64,000 nt of DNA from assembly GCF_051020955.1 (NCBI RefSeq), contig NW_027476465.1, forward strand, positions 1 to 64,000, written 5' to 3'. Both the position numbers and the translations under genes were made by a program. Each line of letters starts with the position of its first letter. Positions within the stretch are counted from its first letter, which is position 1. The notes under the pieces were generated by a model, which saw nothing but the letters and a program-made list of their open reading frames with translations, did not search any database and was not told where the DNA came from. This document shows positions 26,201 through 40,200 of the stretch, piece by piece. The stretch comes from Megalopta genalis (Eukaryota > Arthropoda > Insecta > Hymenoptera > Halictidae).

Positions 26201-29200
26201 AAATCCAAGCGAAACACATGATTTATCTTCAAATCAATGCGAAGTAGAAAGCTTAGCTTCAAAACCATGGGAATCAAATGGTTTAGCTTCAAATACTTGT
26301 GATATGCATGATTTAGCTTCAACTACAATCGAAAAAAACGAGTTAGCTTCAAATCCAAGCGAAACACATGATTTAGCCTCAAATCAATGCGAATTAGAAG
26401 GGTTATCTTCGTATCCATGCGAAACAAATGGTTTAGCTGCAAATACTTGTGATATACGTGATTTAGCTTCAACTGCATGCGAAACAAACGAGTTAGCTTC
26501 GAATCCATGCGAAACACATGATTTAGCATCAAATCAATGCGAAGTAGAAGACTTATCTTCGTATCCATGCGAAACAAATGGTTTAGCTGCAAATACTTGT
26601 GATATACGTGATTTAGCTTCAACTGCATGCGAAACAATCGAGTTAGCTTCGAATCCATGCGAAACTAATAGTTTAGCTTCAAATACTTGTGATGTACATG
26701 ATTCAGCTTCAACTGCATGCGAAACAAACGAGTTATCTTCAAATACATGCGAAACACATGATTTAGCTTCAAATCAATGCGAAGTAGGAGGCTGATCTTC
26801 GAATCCACGCGAAAAAATTGGTTTAGCTTCAAATACTTGTGATATATATGATTTAGCTTGAACAGCATGCGAAACAAACGAGTTAGCTTCAAATCCATGC
26901 GAAACACATGATTTAGCTTCAAATCAATGCGAAGTAGGAGGCTTATCTTCGAATCCATGCGAAACAAATGGTTTAGCTTCAAATACTTGTGATATACATG
27001 ATTTAGTTACAACTGCATGCGAAAAAAACGAGTTATCTTCAAAACCAAGGGAAACACATGATTTAGCCTCAAATCAATGCGAAGTAGAAGGGTTATCTTC
27101 GTATCCATGCGAAACAAATGGTTTAGCTTCAAAGACTTGTGATACATTTGATTTAGCTTCAACAGCATGCGAAACAAACGAGTTATCTTCAAATACATGC
27201 GAAACACATGATTTAGCTTCAAATCAATGCGAAGTAGAAGGCTGATCTTCGAATCCATGCGAAACAAATGGTTTAGCTTCAAATAATTGTGATATATATG
27301 ATTTAGCTTCAACTGCATGCGAAACAAACGAGTTACATTCAAATCCATGCGAAACACATGATTTAGCTTCAAATCAATGCGAAGTAGGAGGCTTATCTTC
27401 GATCCCATGCGATACAAATGGTTTAGCTTCAAATACTTGTGTTATACATGATTTAGCTTCAACAGCATGCGAAACAAACGAGCTAGCTTCAAATCCATGC
27501 GAAACACATGAGCTAGCTTCAAATCAATGCGAAGTGGAAGGCTTATCTTCGTATCCATGCGAAACGAATAGTTTAGCTTCAAATACTTGTGATATACATG
27601 ATTCAGCTTCAACTGCATGCGAAACAAACGAGTTAGCTTTAAATCCATGCGAAACACATGATTTAGATTAAAATCAATGCGAAGTAGAAGGCTTATCTTC
27701 GAATCGATGCGAAACAAATGGCTTAGCTTCAAATACTTGTGATATACATGATTTAGATACATCTGCATGCGAAAAAAACGAGTTAGCTTCAAAACCAAGC
27801 GAAACACATGATTTAGCCTCAAATCAATGCGCAGTAGGAGGCTTATCTTCGATCCCATCCGATACAAATGGTTTAGCTTCAAATACTTGTGATATACATG
27901 ATTTAGCTTCAACAGCATGCGAAACAAACGAGCTAGCTTCAAATCCATGCGAAACACATGATTTAGCATCAAATCAATGCGAAGTAGAAGGCTTATCTTC
28001 GAATCCATGCGAAACAAATGGTTTAGCTTCAAATACTTGTGATATACATGATTTAGCTACAACTGCATGCGAAAAAAACGAGTTATCTTCAAAACCAAGC
28101 GAAACACATGATTTAGCCTCAAATCAATGCGAAGTAGAAGGCTTAGCTTCGAATAAATGCGAAACAAATGGTTTAGCTTCAAATACTTGTGATATATATG
28201 ATTTAGCTTCAACAGCATGCGAAACAAACGAGTTAGCTTCAAATCCATGCGAAACACATGATTTAGCTTCAAATCAATGCGAAGTAGGAGGCTTATCTTC
28301 GATCCCATGCGATACAAATGGTTTAGCTTCAAATACTTGTGATATACATGATTTAGCTTCAACAGCATGCGAAAGAAACGAGTTAGCTTCAAATCCATGC
28401 GAAACACATGATGCAGATTCAAATCAATGCGAAGTAGGAGGCTTATCTTCGATCCCATCCGATACAAATGGTTTAGCTTCAAATAGTTGTGATATACATG
28501 ATTTAGCTTCAACAGCATGCGAAAAAAACGAGTTATCTTCAAAACCAAGGGAAACACATGATTTAGCCTCAAATCAATGCGAAGTAGAAGGCTTAGCTTC
28601 GAATAAATGCGATACAAATGGTTTAGCTTCAAATACTTGTGATATATATGATTTAACTTCAACAGCATGCGAAACAACGAGTTAGCTTCAAATCCATGCG
28701 AAACACATGATTTAGCTTCAAATCAATGCGAAGTAGGAGGCTTATCTTCGATCCCATGCAATACAAATGGTTTAGCTTCAAATTCTTGTGATATACATGA
28801 TTTAGCTTCAACAGCATGCGAAACAAACGAGTTAGCTTCGAATCCATGCGAAACGAATAGTTTAGCTTCAAATACTTGTGATGTACATGATTCAACTTCA
28901 ACTGCATGCGAAACAAACGAGTTAGCTTCAAATCCTTGCGAAACACATGATTTAGATTAAAATCGATGCGAAGTAGAAGGCTTATCTTCGAATCCATTCG
29001 AAACAAATGGTTTAGCTTCTAATACTTGTGATATACATGATTTAGCTTCAACTGCATGCGAAACAAACGAGTTAGCTTATAATCCATGCGAAACACATGG
29101 TTTAGCTTCAAATTAATGCGAAGTAGAAGGGTTATCTTCGTATCCATGCGAAACAAATGGTTTAGTTTCAAATACTTGTGATACATTTGATTTAGCTTCA

Positions 29201-32200
29201 ACAGCATGCGAAACAAACGAGTTATCTTCAAATACATGCGAAACACATGATTTAGCTTCAAATCAATGCGAAGTAGAAGGCTGATCTTCGAAATCACGCG
29301 AAAAAATTGGTTTAGCTTCAAATACTTGTGATATATATGATTTAGCTTCAACAGCATGCGAAACAAACGAGTTAGCTTCAAATCCATGCGAAACACATGA
29401 TTTAGCATCAAATCAATGCGAAGTAGGAGGCTTATCTTCGAATCCATGCGAAACAAATGGTTTAGCTTCAAATACTTGTGATATACATGATTTAGTTACA
29501 ACTGCATGCGAAAAAAACGAGTTATCTTCAAAACCAAGGGAAACACATGATTTAGCCTCAAATCAATGCGAAGTAGAAGGCTTAGCTTCGAATAAATGCG
29601 ATACAAATGGTTTAGCTTCAAATACTTGTGATATATATGATTTAACTTCAACAGCATGCGAAACAACGAGTTAGCTTCAAATCCATGCGAAACACATGAT
29701 TTAGCTTCAAATCAATGCGAAGTAGGAGGCTTATCTTCGATCCCATGCAATACAAATGGTTTAGCTTCAAATTCTTGTGATATACATGATTTAGCTTCAA
29801 CAGCATGCGAAACAAACGAGTTAGCTTCGAATCCATGCGAAACGAATAGTTTAGCTTCAAATACTTGTGATGTACATGATTCAACTTCAACTGCATGCGA
29901 AACAAACGAGTTAGCTTCAAATCCTTGCGAAACACATGATTTAGATTAAAATCGATGCGAAGTAGAAGGCTTATCTTCGAATCCATTCGAAACAAATGGT
30001 TTAGCTTCTAATACTTGTGATATACATGATTTAGCTTCAACTGCATGCGAAACAAACGAGTTAGCTTATAATCCATGCGAAACACATGGTTTAGCTTCCA
30101 ATTAATGCGAAGTAGAAGGGTTATCTTCGTATCCATGCGAAACAAATGGTTTAGCTTCAAAGACTTGTGATACATTTGATTTAGCTTCAACAGCATGCGA
30201 AACAAACGAGTTATCTTCAAATACATGCGAAACACATGATTTAGCTTCAAATCAATGCGAAGTAGAAGGCTGATCTTCGAATCCATGCGAAACAAATGGT
30301 TTAGCTTCAAATAATTGTGATATATATGATTTAGCTTCAACTGCATGCGAAACAAACGAGTTACATTCAAATCCATGCGAAACACATGATTTAGCTTCAA
30401 ATCAATGCGAAGTAGGAGGCTTATCTTCGATCCCATGCGATACAAATGGTTTAGCTTCAAATACTTGTGTTATACATGATTTAGCTTCAACAGCATGCGA
30501 AACAAACGAGCTAGCTTCAAATCCATGCGAAACACATGAGCTAGCTTCAAATCAATGCGAAGTGGAAGGCTTATCTTCGTATCCATGCGAAACGAATAGT
30601 TTAGCTTCAAATACTTGTGATATACATGATTCAGCTTCAACTGCATGCGAAACAAACGAGTTAGCTTTAAATCCATGCGAAACACATGATTTAGATTAAA
30701 ATCAATGCGAAGTAGAAGGCTTATCTTCGAATCGATGCGAAACAAATGGCTTAGCTTCAAATACTTGTGATATACATGATTTAGACACATCTGCATGCGA
30801 AAAAAACGAGTTAGCTTCAAAACCAAGCGAAACACATGATTTAGCCTCAAATCAATGCGCAGTAGGAGGCTTATCTTCGATCCCATCCGATACAAATGGT
30901 TTAGCTTCAAATACTTGTGATATACATGATTTAGCTTCAACAGCATGCGAAACAAACGAGCTAGCTTCAAATCCATGCGAAACACATGATTTAGCATCAA
31001 ATCAATGCGAAGTAGAAGGCTTATCTTCGAATCCATGCGAAACAAATGGTTTAGCTTCAAATACTTGTGATATACATGATTTAGCTACAACTGCATGCGA
31101 AAAAAACGAGTTATCTTCAAAACCAAGCGAAACACATGATTTAGCCTCAAATCAATGCGAAGTAGAAGGCTTAGCTTCGAATAAATGCGAAACAAATGGT
31201 TTAGCTTCAAATACTTGTGATATATATGATTTAGCTTCAACAGCATGCGAAACAAACGAGTTAGCTTCAAATCCATGCGAAACACATGATTTAGCTTCAA
31301 ATCAATGCGAAGTAGGAGGCTTATCTTCGATCCCATGCGATACAAATGGTTTAGCTTCAAATACTTGTGATATACATGATTTAGCTTCAACAGCATGCGA
31401 AAGAAACGAGTTAGCTTCAAATCCATGCGAAACACATGATGCAGATTCAAATCAATGCGAAGTAGGAGGCTTATCTTCGATCCCATCCGATACAAATGGT
31501 TTAGCTTCAAATAGTTGTGATATACATGATTTAGCTTCAACAGCATGCGAAACAAACGAGTTAGCTTAAAATCCATGCGAAACTCATGATTTAGCATCAA
31601 ATCAATGCGAAGTGGAAGGCTTATCTTCGAATCAATGCGAAACAAATGGTTTAGCTTCAAATATTTGTGATATACATGATTTAGCTTCAACAGCATGCGA
31701 AACAAACGAGTTAGCTTCAAATCCATGCGAAACACATGATTTAGCTTCAAATCAATGCGAAGTAGGAGGCTTATCTTCGATCCCATGCGATACAAATGGT
31801 TTAGCTTCAAATACTTGTGATATACATGATTTAGCTTCAACAGCATGCGAAAGAAACGAGCTAGCTTCAAATCCATGCGAAACAAGTGATTTAGCATCAA
31901 ATCAATGCGAAGTAGAAGGCTGATCTTCGAATCCATGCGAAGCAAATGGTTTAGCTTCAAATACTTGTGATATACATGATTTAGCTTCAACAGCATGCGA
32001 AACAAATGAGTTATATTCAAATCCAAGCGAAACACATGATTTATCTTCAAATCAATGCGAAGTAGAAAGCTTAGCTTCAAAACCATGGGAATCAAATGGT
32101 TTAGCTTCAAATACTTGTGATATGCATGATTTAGCTTCAACTACAATCGAAAAAAACGAGTTAGCTTCAAATCCAAGCGAAACACATGATTTAGCCTCAA

Positions 32201-34343
32201 ATCAATGCGAATTAGAAGGGTTATCTTCGTATCCATGCGAAACAAATGGTTTAGCTGCAAATACTTGTGATATACGTGATTTAGCTTCAACTGCATGCGA
32301 AACAAACGAGTTAGCTTCGAATCCATGCGAAACACATGATTTAGCATCAAATCAATGCGAAGTAGAAGACTTATCTTCGTATCCATGCGAAACAAATGGT
32401 TTAGCTGCAAATACTTGTGATATACGTGATTTAGCTTCAACTGCATGCGAAACAATCGAGTTAGCTTCGAATCCATGCGAAACTAATAGTTTAGCTTCAA
32501 ATACTTGTGATGTACATGATTCAGCTTCAACTGCATGCGAAACAAACGAGTTATCTTCAAATACATGCGAAACACATGATTTAGCTTCAAATCAATGCGA
32601 AGTAGGAGGCTGATCTTCGAATCCACGCGAAAAAATTGGTTTAGCTTCAAATACTTGTGATATATATGATTTAGCTTGAACAGCATGCGAAACAAACGAG
32701 TTAGCTTCAAATCCATGCGAAACACATGATTTAGCTTCAAATCAATGCGAAGTAGGAGGCTTATCTTCGAATCCATGCGAAACAAATGGTTTAGCTTCAA
32801 ATACTTGTGATATACATGATTTAGTTACAACTGCATGCGAAAAAAACGAGTTATCTTCAAAACCAAGGGAAACACATGATTTAGCCTCAAATCAATGCGA
32901 AGTAGAAGGGTTATCTTCGTATCCATGCGAAACAAATGGTTTAGCTTCAAAGACTTGTGATACATTTGATTTAGCTTCAACAGCATGCGAAACAAACGAG
33001 TTATCTTCAAATACATGCGAAACACATGATTTAGCTTCAAATCAATGCGAAGTAGAAGGCTGATCTTCGAATCCATGCGAAACAAATGGTTTAGCTTCAA
33101 ATAATTGTGATATATATGATTTAGCTTCAACTGCATGCGAAACAAACGAGTTACATTCAAATCCATGCGAAACACATGATTTAGCTTCAAATCAATGCGA
33201 AGTAGGAGGCTTATCTTCGATCCCATGCGATACAAATGGTTTAGCTTCAAATACTTGTGTTATACATGATTTAGCTTCAACAGCATGCGAAACAAACGAG
33301 CTAGCTTCAAATCCATGCGAAACACATGAGCTAGCTTCAAATCAATGCGAAGTGGAAGGCTTATCTTCGTATCCATGCGAAACGAATAGTTTAGCTTCAA
33401 ATACTTGTGATATACATGATTCAGCTTCAACTGCATGCGAAACAAACGAGTTAGCTTTAAATCCATGCGAAACACATGATTTAGATTAAAATCAATGCGA
33501 AGTAGAAGGCTTATCTTCGAATCGATGCGAAACAAATGGCTTAGCTTCAAATACTTGTGATATACATGATTTAGATACATCAGCATGCGAAAAAAACGAG
33601 TTAGCTTCAAAACCAAGCGAAACACATGATTTAGCCTCAAATCAATGCGCAGTAGGAGGCTTATCTTCGATCCCATCCGATACAAATGGTTTAGCTTCAA
33701 ATACTTGTGATATACATGATTTAGCTTCAACAGCATGCGAAACAAACGAGCTAGCTTCAAATCCATGCGAAACACAAGATTTAGCATCAAATCAATGCGA
33801 AGTAGAAGGCTTATCTTCGAATCCATGCGAAACAAATGGTTTAGCTTCAAATACTTGTGATATACATGATTTAGCTACAACTGCATGCGAAAAAAACGAG
33901 TTATCTTCAAAACCAAGCGAAACACATGATTTAGCCTCAAATCAATGCGAAGTAGAAGGCTTAGCTTCGAATAAATGCGAAACAAATGGTTTAGCTTCAA
34001 ATACTTGTGATATATATGATTTAGCTTCAACAGCATGCGAAACAAACGAGTTAGCTTCAAATCCATGCGAAACACATGATTTAGCTTCAAATCAATGCGA
34101 AGTAGGAGGCTTATCTTCGATCCCATGCGATACAAATGGTTTAGCTTCAAATACTTGTGATATACATGATTTAGCTTCAACAGCATGCGAAAGAAACGAG
34201 TTAGCTTCAAATCCATGCGAAACACATGATTCAGATTCAAATCAATGCGAAGTAGGAGGCTTATCTACGATCCCATCCGATACAAATGGTTTAGCTTCAA
34301 ATAGTTGTGATATACATGATTTAGCTTCAACAGCATGCGAAAC
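23200..34343 (+). repeat. Largest segmental duplication: about 5.3 kb repeated at offset 5,818 bp
   Basis: Bases 23,200-28,525 match 29,018-34,343. The offset is 194 monomers minus two bases, accounted for by one-base deletions at 28,667 and 29,656. Shared private states include the GCGAAACAACGAG 29-bp C monomer (23,838 and 29,656), GATGCAGATTC, AATAGTTGTG, ACTCATGATTTAGC and CAACTACAATCG. Between the two copies, 28,525-29,018 is an extra partial copy: it matches 23,696-24,189 and also 29,514-30,007 (offset 989). The result is a nested tandem structure. Confidence 0.92.
24286..34343 (+). repeat. Four copies of a 1.45-kb block (inner 2,790-bp duplication, then copied)
   Basis: The copies lie at 24,286-25,735, 27,076-28,525, 30,104-31,553 and 32,894-34,343. 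Copies 1 and 2, and copies 3 and 4, are 2,790 bp apart (93 monomers). A diagnostic site near the start of a B monomer reads GACACATCTGC in copies 1 and 3 (about 24,965 and 30,783) and GATACAT in copies 2 and 4 (about 27,755 and 33,573). Copy 4 alone has ATTCAGATTC and TTATCTACG, where the others keep ATGCAGATTC and TTATCTTCG. Confidence 0.88.
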
Positions 34344-37204
34344 AAACGAGTTAGCTTAAAATCCATGCGAAACTCATGATTTAGCATCAAATCAATGCGA
34401 AGTGGAAGGCTTATCTTCGAATCAATGCGAAACAAATGGTTTAGCTTCAAATACTTGTGATATACATGATTTAGCTTCAACAGCATGCGAAAGAAACGAG
34501 TTAGCTTCAAATCCATGCGAAACACATGATTCAGATTCAAATCAATGCGAAGTAGGAGGCTTATCTTCGATCCCATCCGATACAAATGGTTTAGCTTCAA
34601 ATAGTTGTGATATACATGATTTAGCTTCAACAGCATGCGAAACAAACGAGTTAGCTTCAAATCCATGCGAAACACATGATTTAGCTTCAAATCAATGCGA
34701 ATTAGAACGGTTGTCTTGGAATCCATGCGAAAAGTATGATATAGCTTCAAATACTTGTGTTATACATGATTTAGCTTCAACAGCATGTGAAAAAAACGAG
34801 TTAGCTTCAAAACCAAGCGAAACAATTGATTTAGCCTCAAATCAATGCGAAGTAGAAGGCTTAGCTTCGAATAAATGCGAAACAAATGGTTTAGCTTCAA
34901 ATACTTGTGATATATATGATATAGCTTCAACAGCATGCGAAAAAAAAGAGTTAGCTTCAAATCCATGCGAAACACATGATTTAGCCTCAAATCAATGCGA
35001 AGTAGAAGGCTTAGCTTCGAATAAATGCGAAACAAATGGTTTAGCTTCAAATACTTGTGTTATATATGATTTAGCTTCAACAGCATGCGAAACAAACGAG
35101 TTAGCTTCAAATCCATGCGAAACACATGATTTAGCTTCAAATCAATGCGAAGTAGGAGGCTTATCTTCGATCCCATGCGATACAAATGGATTAGCTTCAA
35201 ATACTTGTGATATACATGATTTAGCTTCAACAGCATGCGAAAGAAACGAGCTAGCTTCAAATCCATGCGAAACAAGTGATTTAGCATCAAATCAATGCGA
35301 AGTAGAAGGCTGATCTTCGAATCCATGCGAAGCAAATGGTTTAGCTTCAAATACTTGTGATATACATGATTTAGCTTCAACAGCATGCGAAACAAATGAG
35401 TTATATTCAAATCCAAGCGAAACACATGATTTATCTTCAAATCAATGCGAAGTAGAAAGATTAGCTTCAAAACCATGGGAATCAAATGGTTTAGCTTCAA
35501 ATACTTGTGATATGCATGATTTAGCTTCAACTACTATCGAAAAAAACGAGTTAGCTTCAAATCCAAGCGAAACACATGATTTAGCCTCAAATCAATGCGA
35601 ATTAGAAGGGTTATCTTCGTATCCATGCGAAACAAATGGTTTAGCTGCAAATACTTGTGATATACGTGATTTAGCTTCAACTGCATGCGAAACAAACGAG
35701 TTAGCTTCGAATCCATGCGAAACACATGATTTAGCATCAAATCAATGCGAAGTAGAAGACTTATCTTCGTATCCATGCGAAACAAATGGTTTAGCTGCAA
35801 ATACTTGTGATATACGTGATTTAGCTTCAACTGCATGCGAAACAAACGAGTTGGCTTATAATCCATGCGAAACACATGATTTAGCTTCAAATCAATGCGA
35901 AGTAGAAGGCTGATCTTCGAATCCATGCGAAACAAATGGTTTAGCTTCAAATACTTGTGATATATATGATTTAGCTTCAACAGCATGCGAAACAAACGAG
36001 ATAGCTTCAAATCCATGCGAAACACATGATTTAGCTTCAAATCAATGCGAAGTAGGAGGCTTATCTTCGATCCCATGCGATACAAATGGTTTAGCTGCAA
36101 ATACTTGTGATATACGTGATTTAGCTTCAACTGCATGCGAAACAAACGAGTTAGCTTCGAATCCATGCGGAACACATGATTTAGCATCAAATCAATGCGA
36201 AGTAGAAGACTTATCTTCGTATCCATGCGAAACAAATGGTTTAGCTGCAAATACTTGTGATATACGTGATTTAGCTTCAACTGCATGCGGAACAAACGAG
36301 TTAGCTTCGAATCCATGCGAAACGAATAGTTTAGCTTCAAATACTTGTGATGTACATGATTCAGCTTCAACTGCATGCGAAACAAACGAGTTAGCTTCAA
36401 ATCCTTGCGAAACACATGATTTAGATTAAAATCAATGCGAAGTAGAAGGCTTATCTTCGAATCCATTCGAAACAAATGGTTTAGCTTCTAATACTTGTGA
36501 TATACATGATTTAGCTTCAACTGCATGCGAAACAAACGAGTTATCTTCAAATACATGCGAAACACATGATTTAGCTTCAAATCAATGCGAAGTAGAAGGC
36601 TGATCTTCGAATCCATGCGAAACAGATGGTTTAGCTTCAAATACTTGTGTTATACATGATTTAGCTTCAACAGCATGCGAAACAAACGAGCTAGCTAGAA
36701 ATCCATGCGAAACACATGATTTAGCATCAAATCAATGCGAAGTAGAAGGCTTATCTTCGAATCCATCCGATACAAATGGTTTAGCTTCAAATACTTGTGA
36801 TATACATGATTTAGCTTCAACTGCATGCGAAACAAACGAGTTAGCTTATAATCCATGCGAAACACATGGTTTAGCTTCAAATTAATGCGAAGTAGAAGGG
36901 TTATCTTCGTATCCATGCGAAACAAATGGTTTAGCTTCAAATACTTGTGATACATTTGATTTAGCTTCAACAGCATGCGAAACAAACGAGTTATCTTCAA
37001 ATACATGCGAAACACATGATTTAGCCTCAAATCAATGCGAAGTAGAAGGCTTAGCTTCGAATAAATGCGAAACAAATGGTTTAGCTTCAAATACTTGTGA
37101 TATACATGATTTAGCTTCAACAGCATGCGAAAGAAACGAGTTAGCTTCAAATCCATGCGAAACACATGATTCAGATTCAAATCAATGCGAAGTAGGAGGC
37201 TTAT
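34344..37204 (+). repeat. Array segment 34.3-37.2 kb
   Basis: The left part (34,600-35,855) is the right-hand copy of the long-range duplicate. The rest is normal A-E array with two GATATACGTG forms of B, the GGAACACATG and GCGGAACAAACG variants near 36,170 and 36,288, and a GCTAGAAATCC form of C at about 36,693 that puts a TAG in the minus frame. A 303-aa plus-frame open stretch covers 34,402-35,313. It is repeat translation only. Confidence 0.83.
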
Positions 37205-40200
37205 CTTCGATCCCATGCGATACAAATGGTTTAGCTTCAAATACTTGTGATATACATGATTTAGCTTCAACAGCATGCGAAAGAAACGAGTTAGCTTCAA
37301 ATCCATGCGAAACACATGATTCAGATTCAAATCAATGCGAAGTAGGAGGCTTATCTTCGATCCCATCCGATACAAATGGTTTAGCTTCAAATACTTGTGA
37401 TATACATGATTTAGCTTCAACTGCATGCGAAACAAACGAGTTAGCTTCGAATCCATGCGAAACACATGATTTAGCATCAAATCAATGCGAAGTAGAAGAC
37501 TTATCTTCGTATCCATGCGAAACAAATGGTTTAGCTGCAAATACTTGTGATATACGTGATTTAGCTTCAACTGCATGCGAAACAAACGAGTTAGCTTCGA
37601 ATCCATGCGAAACGAATAGTTTAGCTTCAAATACTTGTGATGTACATGATTCAGCTACAACAGCATGCGAAACAAACGAGTTAGCTTCAAATCCATGCGA
37701 AACACATGATTTAGATTAAAATCAATGCGAAGTAGACGGCTTATCTTCGAATCCATGCGAAACAAATGGTTTATTTTCTAATACTTGTGATATACATGAT
37801 TTAGCTTCAACTGCATGCGAAACAAACGAGTTAGCTTATAATCCATGCGAAACACATGATTTAGCTTCAAATCAATGCGAAGTAGAAAGCTTAGCTTCAA
37901 AACCATGGGAATCAAATGGTTTAGATTCAAATACTTGTGATATGCATGATTTAGCTTCAACTACTATCGAAAAAAACGAGTTAGCTTCAAATCCAAGCGA
38001 AACACATGATTTAGCCTCAAATCAATGCGAATTAGAAGGGTTATCTTCGTATCCGTGCGAAACAAATGGTTTAGCTGCAAATACTTGTGATATACGTGAT
38101 TTAGCTTCAACTGCATGCGAAACAAACGAGTTAGCTTCGAATCCATGCGAAACACATGATTTAGCATCAAATCAATGCGAAGTAGAAGACTTATCTTCGT
38201 ATCCATGCGAAACAAATGGTTTAGCTGCAAATACTTGTGATATACGTGATTTAGCTTCAACTGCATGCGAAACAAACGAGTTAGCTTCGAATCCATGCGA
38301 AACGAATAGTTTAGCTTCAAATACTTGTGATGTACATGATTCAGCTACAACAGCATGCGAAACAAACGAGTTAGCTTCAAATCCATGCGAAACACATGAT
38401 TTAGATTAAAATCAATGCGAAGTAGACGGCTTATCTTCGAATCCATGCGAAACAAATGGTTTATTTTCTAATACTTGTGATATACATGATTTAGCTTCAA
38501 CTGCATGCGAAACAAACGAGTTAGCTTATAATCCATGCGAAACACATGATTTAGCATCAAATCAATGCGAAGTAGAAGGCTTATCTTCGAATCCATCCGA
38601 TACAAATGGTTTAGCTTCAAATACTTGTGATATACATGATTTAGCTTCAACAGCATGCGAAACAAACGAGCTAGCTACAAATCCATGCGAAACACATGAT
38701 TTAGCATCAAATCAATGCGAAGTAGAAGGCTTATCTTGGAATCCATCCGATACAAATGGTTTAGCTTCAAATACTTGTGATATACATGATTTAGCTACAA
38801 CTGCATGCGAAAAAAACGAGTTAGCTTCAAAACCAAGCGGAACACATGATTTAGCCTCAAATCAATGCGAAGTAGAAGGCTTAGCTTCGAATAAATGCGA
38901 AACAAATGGTTTAGCTTCAAATACTTGTGATATACATGATTTAGCTTCAACAGCATGCGAAAGAAATGAGTTAGCTTCAAATCCATGCGAAACACATGAT
39001 TCAGATTCAAATCAATGCGAAGTAGGAGGCTTATCTTCGATCCCATCCGATACAAATGGTTTAGCTTCAAATACTTGTGATATACATGATTTAGCTTCAA
39101 CAGCATGCGAAACAAACGAGTTAGCTTCAAATCCATGCGAAACACATGATTTAGATTAAAATCAATGCGATGTAGAAGACTTATCTTCGAATCCATGCGA
39201 AACAAATGGTTTAGCTTCTAATACTTGTGATATACATGATTTAGCTTCAACTGCATGCGAAACAAACGAGTTAGCTTATAATCCATGCGAAACACATGGT
39301 TTAGCATCAAATCAATGCGAAGTAGATGGCTGATCTTCGAATCCATGCGAAACAAATGGTTTAGCTTCAAATACTTGTGATATATATGATTTAGCTTCAA
39401 CAGCATGCGAAACAAACGAGTTATCTTCAAATACATGCGAAACACATGATTTAGCATCAAATCAATGCGAAGTAGAAGGCTTATCTTCGAATCCACCCGA
39501 TACAAATGGTTTAGCTTCAAATACTTGTGATATACATGATTTAGCTTCAACTGCATGCGAAACAAACGAGTTAGCTTATAATCCATGCGAAACACATGGT
39601 TTAGCTTCAAATTAATGCGAAGTAGAAGGGTTATCTTCGTATCCATGCGAAACAAATGGTTTAGCTTCAAATACTTGTGATACATTTGATTTAGCTTCAA
39701 CAGCATGCGAAACAAACGAGTTATCTTCAAATACATGCGAAACACATGATTTAGCTTCAAATCAATGCGAAGTAGAAGGCTGATCTTCGAATGCATGCGA
39801 AACAAATGGTTTAGCTTCAAATACTTGTGATATATATGATTTAGCTTCAACAGCATGCGAAACAAACGAGTTAGCTTCAAATCCATGCGAAACACATGAT
39901 TTAGCTTCAAATCAATGCGAAGTAGGAGGCTGATCTTCGAATCCATGCGAAACAAATGGTTTAGCTTCAAATACTTGTGATATATATGATTTAGCTTCAA
40001 CAGCATGCGAAACAAACGAGTTAGCTTCAAATCCATGCGAAACACATGATTTAGCTTCAAATCATTGCGAAGTAGGAGGCTTATCTTCGATCCCATGCGA
40101 TACAAATGGTTTAGCTTCAAATACTTGTGTTATACATGATTTAGCTTCAACAGCATGCGAAACAAACGAGCTAGCTTCAAATCCATGCGAAACACATGAT

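Larger units (their letters stand above)
8985..35855 (+). repeat. Long-range duplicate pair: 8,985-10,240 and 34,600-35,855
   Basis: About 1.26 kb is shared at an offset of 25,615 bp in the same orientation. Shared private states include GAACGGTTGTCTTGG (AACGG at 9091 and 34706), the GCGAAAAAAAAGAG form of C, GCGAAACAAGTGATTTAGC, the CCATGGGAATC block and the CAACTACTATCG form of the B/C junction. Differences include TTGTGATGTAT versus TTGTGTTATAT and loss of AAGCTT in the right copy. The first part (GAACGG) also occurs at 17,130. The DNA between the two copies is ordinary array described in other entries. Confidence 0.82.
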
